64,000 nucleotides of DNA from Microglena sp. YARC (taxonomy: Eukaryota; Chlorophyta; Chlorophyceae; Chlamydomonadales; Chlamydomonadaceae), in NCBI GenBank assembly GCA_022414725.1, contig CM039462.1, positions 34,285,431 to 34,349,430 on the forward strand, written 5' to 3'. This document shows positions 28,474 to 64,000 of this stretch, one piece after another. The notes under the pieces are model-generated. The model saw only the letters and a list, made by a program, of their open reading frames with translations, was not told where the DNA came from and made no database searches. Positions within the stretch are counted from its first letter, which is position 1; every line of letters begins with the position of its first letter. The position numbers were made by a program, and so were the translations under genes.

Positions 28474-31400
28474 CTGCAGCTGATTATTCTCGTAAGCAGT
28501 ATACATTGGTGGGTTGGGGGGTGGTGGCAGGATGGTTTAGCTGCAAAATATGAAAATATCGCATTATGCAACAAAAACCATCGTTTTCGGAATCAGTCCT
28601 GCGATGAAACCGATAGTTTCGAAACTCGGCCCTGTGAGCTGGATTTGGCCTGAAGCTGATTTTTCACCTCACCCTTGCGTGCATAATAATAATCATACAG
28701 GTTTATATGTATGTATACACAAATATCTTAATAGCTTAACTGACCGGCTATATGCAATGTACCCTTGTCAAATTTCTCATCAAGTCATCAGATAAAGTGT
28801 AAGGATTAATGCTTGCAGACCGGCAGGCGACACCTTTTGTTTATGTTGGTTTATATTTTTTTGACTTGAATTCCAGGGGATTTTTGCGAACCCTGCGAAT
28901 TTTGCTCTTCCTGGATTCTGGGCAATTGGCTCCAGAACCAATATTGCGATGAAAGGGGGGGGGGCAATTTCCCTTAATAATTAATAAACCTGAAAAGCGG
29001 GATATATAAGGATCCCCAAAACACAGAGGTCCTGTGCTCGAATCCTGTTGGTTCCATGTTACAGTCCAGGGGTAGGCCAAATAGGCTAACGAGACTTGTC
29101 CAACCTTGATAATAGGGGCTTAAAACGAAAAAAACACTGACGAACTGGACCTTCAAGAATCGTTTTATCAACAGGGGCCCCGAGTTCGTGCTCCAGTGAC
29201 ACTGAGTGACAATTTAATTATACGATTATAATTTGCCCAAACTCGAAGAGCGGGGTATATTAAGGATCTCCAAAACACAGAGGTCATAGGTTCGAATCCT
29301 GGTGGTTAATAGTTCCCTTAGCCTATTTCGAATCCTGGCTGTTGTAAGTCCCTCTAGCCTATTTGGCTTACCCCTGGACTGTAACATACGTAGATAGTTA
29401 TATTTTTACTCCCTGCCAGGGTTGTTCAAAGACCTGGGTTAACGTGTCACACGCAGAGCCCCCCCCCCCCCCCCCCCCCCCCACCCCCCCACACACAAAA
29501 CAAAATGTGTGTTTAAACACGTTTAAACACACACATTCGCTGTCGCTGTCAACTGACATGGTACCACTGTCAAGGTGAAGTAGCAACCCGTTCTCTGCAG
29601 CCATAAGACTGGGTTTCCTTAATACCACGCCATAGCAGGCGTTATCATTACTTTTTTTAATGAAACACTGTGTCAGCCTTCCTAGAACACTTCTGCACCC
29701 TCGAGTGGCTTGGGGCGGGGCAGCGAGGAATCCCTACATCAAGTCAGAGGATAGTGCTAAGTTAGTACTGCCCCCCACATGTACAAGTTAGTATGACATC
29801 CCTGCATTAATAAGGAAGTACCAAATCCCTCTATTGGTTAGTCTGTACTGCCTCCCCACATGTACAAGTTGGTACGACATCCCTGCATTAATAAGTTAGT
29901 GATACATCCCTATATTTATAAGTATGTACTACATCCCCACTTGTGCAATTTGGTACGACACCCCTGCATTAATAATGAAGTACCAATTTCCTTTAAATCT
30001 GAGTCTGTACTACATCCCCACATGTACCAAGTTAGTACGATATCCCTGCATTAATAAGATAGTAATAAATCCCTCTATTTCTATGTCTGCACTACAGCCC
30101 TGCATGTACAAGAAAGTACAATATCCTTGCATATCTAAAGTAGTACGAAGCAGGGTAATTCAAAGCGCGCGCTTTTGCGCTTTTGAGCTCTGACTTTTTG
30201 ACCCCCTCTGCGCTTTAAGCGCAGTTTTTTGCAACCCCCTGTGGGAGCAGCAAGCAAATTTTGCGCTTTTTGCACTATAAAGCGCAGTTTTTTTGTTTTC
30301 AAGTGCGCTAAAGCGCTGGCCAATTTGGCCATTTGAAGTACCCTGGTACGAAGTCAACTCAATCACTGTCACGCACCACTCTAGACAACCACTGTTTTCT
30401 TTTTGGGCTACATGTACAGCTTCTAGGCAGCTCCCTCCCTTGACCTTGGGCCAAACCAGAAGCTATCTAGTGCGCCTGGAAGCTGACATGAAGGGCATTC
30501 CAATGCAGCTGAAAGCTTTGGGATTAGCCCAGTGGCTGGCTAATGGATCTGGCTGGAAGCTGCCATGAGTAGCCTAAACAAGAAACAGCGTAGTGATGCT
30601 ATCCTCCAGGGATTGTTTTACAATCCCTGGAGGATTCCCCGTTATATGTAGCGATCACTACTTTTGACTCCTTTATTGCCCTAAATGGCCCTACGAAGCT
30701 ATACAAAGCTATAAAAACGCTGTCCCTAGAGGAAGCCTAAAACCAGAAAGCTAGAAAAACCCACTTTCAGACTTGAAAAAACATCCATGCTATCCTCACC
30801 TGTATAGGGTAAGAGTGTTCCCCTTCTTCCTCACAACCACGCTAACCAACGTTGCCTACAACCAGGCCAATCCAATCAAGACCACACACGACTCTAGCCA
30901 TCTCGTCTTCACCTGTTTAAGGTAAGAGTGCTCCCCTTCTTCTTCACAACCACACAACCCCAAGTTGGCTACAATCAGGCCAATCCTATCAAGACTACGC
31001 ACCACTCTAGCCATCTTGTCCTCACTTGTACAAGGTAACAGTGTTCCCCTTCTTCTCCACTACCACGCTACCCAAAGCTGCCTACAACCAGGTCGATCCT
31101 ATCAAGACTACGCACCACTCTAGCCACCTCTTCCTCACCGATATTCCTTACCACATATAGGGTAAGAGGGTTCCCCATCTGCTTCACTACCACGCAACCC
31201 AAAGTTGCCTCCAACCAAATCAATCCTATCAAGACTGCGCACCACTGTAGCCATCTCGTCCTCACCTGTATATAGGGGTCGGCTATGTTATATAATATTA
31301 GTGAATAAATAATATTATATAATATTTGATAATGTTAGTCAGGCGGGCCGTCTCACCAGAATTTCAAATTTATTTGAAAAACTAATATTATTGTGACACT

Positions 31401-34400
31401 ATAATAATATGAGTTAATATTAGTTTTTCAAACACTAATATTAGTTGCCGTTCCCTACCTGTATAAGGTAAGAGTGTTCCCCTTCTTCTTCACTACCACG
31501 CAATCCAAAGTTGCCTCCAACAGAAACCTCGCAAAATCACGACCATCAGCAGCAGAGGAAGATTGGCTTAGAGCAGCAGGGGGGACGTCAACCTGTGATG
31601 TGGTATTGGTGCTCGTCTCAGTCCTAGGTTTACTGTAGTATTCACAGCAGTGGCAGAGAAGGAGGGGCTTAGAGCAGCAGGGGGGACGTTAATCTGTGAT
31701 GTGGTATTAGCAGTGGTATGCACCAGCAGCACAGAATTATCGGCTACGAGCAGCAGGGGGGACGTTAATCTGTGATGTGGTATAAGTGCTAGTATCAGTC
31801 TTAGCGTTTGCATTAGGATTGCAATTAAAATTGTAAGTAGCACCAGCAGCACAGAATTATCGGCTTAGAGCAGCAGGGGGGACGTTAATCTGTGATGTGG
31901 TATTGGTGCTAGTATCGGTCTTAGCGTTTACTGTAGTATTCACAGCAGTGGCAGAGGAGGAGTGCCTTAGAGCAGCAGGGGGGACATCAACCAGTGATGT
32001 GGCCTTGGTGTTTGTCTCAGTCTAAGCATTAACTGTAGTATTCGCAGCAGTGGCAGAGAATGATTGGCTTAGAGCAGCAGGGGGGACATCAACCAGTGAT
32101 GTGGTGTTAGTGCTAGTATCCTGTTTTGACAACTGGCTCAATGGCAGAGCACATTGAAACAAGAAGGTGCAGGGTTCGAATCCCTACGGGTGCGATTAGG
32201 CGTTCGCGGTCGCTGTCAACCGCCATGGTAGCTTTGTCCAGGTAAAGTAACAGCCCGTTCTCTACCGCCGTAAGACGGGCTCCCTTAATACCACACCAAA
32301 CCAGGCGTTATCATTACTTTTTATTGGTGCTAGTCTTAGTCTTACAGCGGACAGGGGAATACCAGCCTGTGTTGTGGCACTGGTGAGGTTTTTCCTTGGA
32401 CAATACATAACAACACCTGCCCACCCTACTCACCCTCAAGAGGCCCTGCTGCTCCAACATATTGCGGATTGTATTGGAACTAGTCGTATTCTACTCCTTC
32501 CATCCTTCTTAACCACTCCATCGCAAAACATGCTCACCCTCACATGTTCATGCTGCCTCACCATATTGCCAAGTGTTTGAAGTAGCAGCGGTGTGGGATA
32601 CATACACACTATGCTCATAGCATTCTACTCAACCACTCCATCACAACACCTGCTCACCCTCACACGTTCATGCTGCCCCAGCATGTTGCCAAGTTTTTGA
32701 AGCAGCAGCGGTGTGGGTCACGGACACACTCTGCTCATAGCATTCTACTCAACCACTCCATCACAACACCTGCTCACCCTCACACGTTCATGCTGCCCCA
32801 GCATGTTGCCAAGTTTTTGAAGCAGCAGCGGTGTGGGTCACGGACACACTCTGCTCATAGCATTCTACTCAACCACTCCATCACAACACCTGCTCACCCT
32901 CACACGTTCTTGCTGCCTCACCATGTTGCCAAGTGTTTGAAGTAGCAGCGGTGTGGGATAAATACACACTATGCTCATAGCATTCTACTCAACCACTCCA
33001 TCACAACACCTGCTCACCCTCACACGTTCATGCTGCCCCAGCATGTTGCCAAGTTTTTGAAGCAGCAGCGGTGTGGGTCACGGACACACTCTGCTCATAG
33101 CATTCTTCTCAACCACTCCATCACAACACTTACTCCCCCTTCTCCCCCTGACTAAATTATACCTACCCCCCCTCTACCCCCAACCCTCCTCCACACATAT
33201 GACCCTCCCCCCACCCCCCACCCCACCCACCCACCCCCACCTACCCAACCAACTCACCCTCACAAGATGTTCCAGCATGTCGCCGATCGTTTTAAGCAGC
33301 ATGGGTGTGGGGTACATACACACTCTGCTCATAGCATTGTTGTCAACCACTCCATCACAACACTTACTCACCCTTCTCACCCTTGTCACCCTCACTAATT
33401 TTTACGCCCCCCCCCACCCCCCCCCCCCCCACCACCACACACACACACACCTCCCCAACCAACCAACTCACCCTCACAAGCTCATGCTGTTCCAGCATGT
33501 CGCCGATTGTTTTAAGCAGCATGGGTGTGGGTCCTTTCTTTCCAATGCGAACACGCATGAGCTCCTTCATAAGCGCCATCTGCTCAGCTCTCCGCCAGAG
33601 AAACTTGTTGTCCTCAGAGTCTAGAGAAGGCTGAAGCCGCTCGTTGCTGCCCAGGGCATGAACGTAGAAGAAGAAGAAACATAAAATGTTTAGATGTTTG
33701 AATTGGTGGTAGGCCCCAGTGCAAGCAAACAGGCTAGCCCCCTCAACCTCACGCCTCGTAATAAGGCGTGGTATTCATTTTATGTATACAATGTTTTCAT
33801 GTTTTCACCAGCTAACCTAAGGCTGATAACAATCAGTCAATGATAAGCCCCCCCGTGCAATACCCATGGTAGCCAGGAGGGATTTTTTCCCCCGCTGTAT
33901 GTAGCGATCGCCTGTTTTAGCCAATTTATTGCGAAAGAAAGAGTTTGTTTATGCCCTAGATGGCCCTAAATGGCCCTAAATGGCCCTAAAAAGCCACAAA
34001 AGCTAAAAAGACACAAAAGCTGTAAAAGCTGAAAAAGCACCAAAACGCTGTCCCTGGAAGAGCCCTAAAACCATAATGCTAGAAAAAAACCACTTGTACG
34101 TTTGGAAAACAAATCCCTGGTAGCCAGCAGGGTACCCCAACACGTACAATTTTGCGTTTGAACACGCACACTCTAGAGGGGTGAGTGCGTGTGAACACGG
34201 ACATTTGTGACTTGTGTTCAATTTTTGACTGAGACGTGTGTGTTATTCATGTTTTTCACCATTTGAGTTCAAGTTGAAGTATAGAGACAGCGATCTAAGT
34301 ATGCATAGAGACAGCGATCTAAGTATGCATTGAGACAGAGATTCAAGTATGCAAAGAGGCAGATATTCAAGTATGCAACGAGACAGAGATTCAAGTCCAA

Positions 34401-35261
34401 GTTGAAGTACAGACAGATAGGCAGATAGATAGATAGGCAGACATATAGATAGACAGATTGGCAGATAGATGGATAGACAGATAAATATATAGATAGACAG
34501 ACTGGCAGATACATAGATAGACAGATAGACATATGGATAGAAAGATTGGCAGATAGATAGATAGACAGATAGATTGACTTTCTTGGCTCTAAATTAAGAT
34601 GTTTTTGTTTTTACTGTGCGGCTGGACAGCAATATAATTGTATAACACCGGTAACCAGATAGATTGAGAGGCCTCACGTTGGAACAATCCTGAACTTCAT
34701 ATCATGGTCTTCTGGCTCATGATCCGTTCTGAACAGTGATTTGGAATCTTCACTTTCTTCAGAGCTTGCCAGCTCACTTGTGCTGCCACCTCCATGGGCG
34801 ATCGAGCCACTATCCGTGGCAACAGCTGCAGTGCCTAAAGAGGAGCTTAGGATGGGGCTGGAGGAAAATGTCGCCCTACTATCTAGACGTGAGGGGAAGG
34901 TATGTGGAGAAATCATGTAGGAGGATGGACTGTGAACTTGAACTTGGCTACATGGATTCAGCCTGAAGGCTGATTGCCGTCTGAATGGGGAGCGACATGC
35001 TGAAATGTGTGGTGGTGAGGGGAGGTACGGAGAGGAGTGGAGTGCTAAAAGGTGCGGTACTGAGAGGAGGTGCTGAGGGGAGGGGGGGCAAGCTGAATGG
35101 TGGGGAGCCTGATGGGAGGTGTTGCATGGGTTGGAGTCTGGGCCATGCAAGTGGGAAGGTCCAAACTCCAGTGCTCTGCTCGAAATACCGAGGCTCGTAG
35201 ATAGGCAACGGGCGGCATGAAGGATGCGCACCGAGGCGCTGGGCAAGGTTGAGGCAGGCAT
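28356..35261 (-). CDS. CRM/YhbY-domain RNA-binding protein, probable organelle ribosome or splicing factor (4 exons)
   Basis: CRM domains (bacterial YhbY; plant CRS1/CAF/CFM proteins) bind RNA in ribosome assembly and organelle group II splicing. Four exons join in phases 2, 0, 2 into 1011 bases, 336 aa plus stop. Residues 1-35 are Ser/Ala/Arg-rich without acids, a plausible transit peptide. 36-160 is Ser/Pro-rich and 160-190 acidic. The single CRM domain (about 222-298) shows VRIGKKGPTPMLL with the GxxG loop GKKG at 230-233, LEQHELVRV, then CVVVKKKGNTLTLYR, which matches the closing strand. One CRM domain and this size resemble the YhbY-like class more than multi-domain splicing factors. The last codons could be extended if the GTGAGT overlapping the stop is a donor. 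Confidence 0.82.
28982..29390. mobile_element. Two tRNA-like box-B segments joined to family A copies
   Basis: About 28990-29050 and 29245-29308 both read GCGGG.TATAT.AAGGATC, CCAAAACACAGAGGTC and a box-B-like G.TCGAATCCTG.TGGTT. The first runs directly into a + family A copy (29053-29215). The second is followed by inverted family A heads. This suggests the two modules can move together, as in a tRNA-derived SINE. Confidence 0.5.
29461..29482. repeat. C homopolymer
   Basis: A C run of about 22, preceded by GTCACACGCAGAG. Confidence 0.9.
29530..29665 (+). mobile_element. SINE B body, 5'-truncated copy
   Basis: It shares GTCGCTGTCAAC, CATGGTA, CAACCCGTTCTCT, CCTTAATACCAC and GGCGTTATCATTACTTTTT with the full copy at 32121-32325 but lacks the tRNA-like head. 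Confidence 0.75.
29760..30140. repeat. ~95-bp tandem repeat, four units
   Basis: Units contain CCCCACATGTACAAGTT.GTA, CGACATCCCTGCATTAATAA and ATCCCTCTATT. Confidence 0.8.
30151..30345. mobile_element. 195-bp hAT-like MITE, 8-bp TSD GTACGAAG
   Basis: CAGGGTAATT and AAGTACCCTG ends; GTACGAAG lies at 30143-30150 and 30346-30353. It is the inverted sibling of 26406-26600 and of identical length. Confidence 0.92.
30405..30590 (+). mobile_element. Interspersed repeat family E, uninterrupted copy
   Basis: It matches the reverse of 37405-37500 plus 37651-37740 (TTTTTGGGCTAC, CTGCCTAGAAGC inverse, GCTGAAAGCTTTGG). It lacks the fold-back insert and so serves as the empty site. Confidence 0.8.
30632..30785 (+). 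mobile_element. Interspersed repeat family C
   Basis: CCCCGTTATATGTAGCGATC, AAACGCTGTCCCTAGAGGA, CCTAAAACCAGAAAGCTAG and CCCACTTTCAGAC. Confidence 0.7.
30786..31272 (-). repeat. Donor-side array of CRM exon 3 (four to five copies, ~118 bp)
   Basis: On the minus strand, units repeat GTGGTAGTGAAGAAGAAGGG, AACACTCTTACC and TATACAGGTGAGGA, that is, the exon 3 end with its donor, then GATGGCTAGAGTGGTGCGTA. Open frames across it are intronic. Confidence 0.85.
31273..31457. mobile_element. 185-bp AATATTAG hAT-like MITE inserted at the CRM exon 3 donor
   Basis: The ends are TAGGGGTCGGC and GCCGTTCCCTA. The 8-bp duplication CCTGTATA lies at 31265-31272 and 31458-31465. On the gene's strand the TSD is TATACAGG, so the exon end, the G of the donor and the MITE's first bases now form CAG|GTAGGG. 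Confidence 0.93.
31459..31592 (-). CDS. CRM gene exon 3
   Basis: 44 codons plus two bases, acceptor CACATCACAG, phase 0 to 2. VDVPPAALSQ, DFARFLLEATLDCVVV and KKKGNTLTLY form the second half of the CRM domain. Donor GTAGGG is supplied partly by the MITE. Confidence 0.85.
31593..32120 (-). repeat. Acceptor-side array of CRM exon 3 (about six copies)
   Basis: Units (on +) read GAGCAGCAGGGGGGACGT.A, TGTGATGTGGTATTGGTGC and TGTAGTATTCACAGCAGTGG. On - this is the acceptor plus about 35 exon bases. Some copies have lost the AG (CACTGGTTGA). It resumes at 32326-32400 after the SINE. Confidence 0.85.
32121..32325 (+). mobile_element. tRNA-derived SINE (family B), full copy
   Basis: An A-box-like TGGCTCAATGGCAGAGC and B-box GGTTCGAATCC (32173-32183) head a 140-bp body ending in TTTTTATT. 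It interrupts an exon-3-edge unit; GTGCTAGT occurs at both junctions, consistent with a 10-15 bp target duplication. No acceptor stem pairs, so it is not a functional tRNA. Confidence 0.75.
32401..33471 (-). repeat. Donor-side array of CRM exon 2 (seven or more copies, ~120 bp)
   Basis: On + the units read CACAACACCTGCTCACCCTC, CATGCTGCC.CA.CATGTTGC and AGCAGCAGCGGTGTGGG. On - this is CCCACACC..TGCTGCTT through the exon end to GTGAG. Four units at 32655-33110 are almost identical, so recent; those near 33260 are older. Confidence 0.88.
33472..33646 (-). CDS. CRM gene exon 2 (CRM core)
   Basis: 58 codons after one split base. Acceptor CCTGGGCAG, donor GTGAGT. FLWRRAEQMALMKELM leads to VRIGKKGPTPML and LEQHELVR. 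Confidence 0.88.
33647..34677. repeat. CRM intron 1: family C copy and AGATAGACAG repeats
   Basis: 33868-34112 is family C. 34262-34400 is a ~32-bp repeat (AGAGACAGCGATCTAAGTAT). 34400-34575 is (GATAGACA)n. 34603-34662 is the inverse of 10914-10972. Confidence 0.8.
34678..35261 (-). CDS. CRM gene exon 1 (transit peptide and linker)
   Basis: 194 codons plus two bases from ATG 35261 to donor GTGAGG. It starts MPASTLPSASVRILHAARCL, then is Ser/Pro-rich, then EESEDSKSLFRTDHEPEDHD and KFRIVP before the join. The phase with exon 2 is exact. Confidence 0.7.
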
Positions 35262-35642
35262 GGAGGCCCGAAGATTGGGTGTTATGCTGTCAGCTGAGGC
35301 GAGCGAGCTGAACTGCGAGCGCAGGAAGAAGAATCGTTTGTGCTAGCGGATTGGCGATATCGAGAATAGCAATGAGCAGCACTGCTGGGCCAACACAGTG
35401 GACACCCTAGGAGCATCAGCAAAAGGCAGCTGGGCTGGTAAATGGATTCTATTCCAGCCCCCCTTAAAGATCTCACTCTTTTTCGCTATTTCTCCGTTCG
35501 CCCGCTGGCATTAGGTCGGTCACAAATTGATTTCTTCGTTAGCCCGTCTAGACAGCCCCAGCTCCGCTCCAATCCACTCCGAGCTACCCACCACCCTGTC
35601 AAATCCGTTACATGCTTGCTACCATCATCGCTTGCTGACAAC
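35262..35642. promoter_or_regulatory. Bidirectional promoter between CRM and CCA-enzyme genes
   Basis: 381 bases separate two divergent start codons. The stretch is unique, GC-balanced and free of the surrounding repeats. No TATA box is evident. Co-regulation of two organelle RNA-maturation proteins is an inference from layout. Confidence 0.55.
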
Positions 35643-63530
<27,888 letters not shown>

Positions 63531-64000
63531 GTATGTGGTGGTACAGAGTCTTTTGCAGTCTGTTACAGTCTGTTGTAGTCTGTTGCAGTCGAACCAGTGC
63601 ATGTTGCAGTATTTTGCAGTCGGCTGGAGCTTAACCAGTGTCTGTTAGAGTCTGTTACAGTCTGTTGTAGTCTGTTGCAGTCGAACCAGTGCATGTTGCA
63701 GTATTTTGCAGTCGGCTGGAGCTTAACCAGTGTCTGTTAGAGTCTGTTGCAGTCTGTTGTAGTCTGTTACAGTCGAACCAGTGCATGTTGCAGTATTTTG
63801 CAGTCGGCTGGAGCTTAACCAGTGTCTGTTAGAGTCTGTTGTAGTCTGTTACAGTCGAACCAGTGCATGTTGCAGTATTTTGCAGTCGGCTGGAGCTTAA
63901 CCAGTGTCTGTTAGAGTCTGTTACAGTCTGTTGTAGTCTGTTACAGTCGAACCAGTGCATGTTGCAGTATTTTGCAGTCGGCTGGAGCTTAACCAGTGTC
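63531..64000 (+). repeat. Array of exon 11 acceptor-edge copies (~95 bp, five units)
   Basis: ATTTTGCAGTCGGCTGGAGC and TTAACCAGTGTCTGTTAGAG recur near 63610, 63705, 63795, 63875 and 63970 with TCTGTTGTAGTCTGTTACAG spacer, up to the window end. They lie downstream of the candidate exon, which may mean the true exon is further on. Confidence 0.9.

Overview
This window is nuclear DNA from an intron-rich, repeat-rich eukaryote, most likely a green alga. That inference rests on a plastid-derived insert carrying recognisable psb30 and rpoC1 pieces, a short plant-type (CCCTAAA-like) telomere tract, and two proteins with organelle-style N-termini. Most long open frames are low-complexity repeat frames. 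The real genes were recovered by joining short exons whose splice phases agree.

Three genes are supported. (1) THUMPD1/Tan1-like, the THUMP-domain adaptor for tRNA N4-acetylcytidine, + strand, 3652-15344, seven exons, 391 aa, complete. (2) A four-exon CRM/YhbY-domain gene, - strand, 35261-28356, about 336 aa with a probable organelle transit peptide. (3) A CCA tRNA nucleotidyltransferase, + strand, 35643 to at least 63530, eleven exons seen, C-terminus outside the window. Genes 2 and 3 are head to head across about 380 bp. A fourth, small unidentified gene candidate lies at 18214-20653 (+). All three recognised genes belong to tRNA or ribosome maturation.

Layout: 1-3650 holds a 0.7 kb fold-back and copies of an interspersed repeat. 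3652-15344 is THUMPD1. 15345-18200 is repeats. 18.2-20.7 kb is the unknown gene. 20.7-28.3 kb is minisatellites, degenerate repeats, MITEs and a few orphan minus-strand frames. 28.4-35.3 kb is the CRM gene. 35.6-64 kb is the CCA enzyme gene, whose ninth intron contains a 3.7 kb plastid insert (58758-62430).

The most striking property is the origin of the introns. Nearly every exon in all three genes is flanked by tandem copies of its own exon-intron junction: the last or first 15-90 bases of the exon with the splice site and some intron. Introns grow as arrays of such copies, from one up to more than twenty, and the copies keep the GT, GC or AG splice dinucleotides. The acceptor array of THUMPD1 exon 5 has an exact 93-base period and stays open in frame. 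I know of no named element that does this. Mobile elements with clear target duplications (8-bp hAT-like MITEs, a 9-bp-TSD repeat, a SINE, a nested fold-back) are layered on top.
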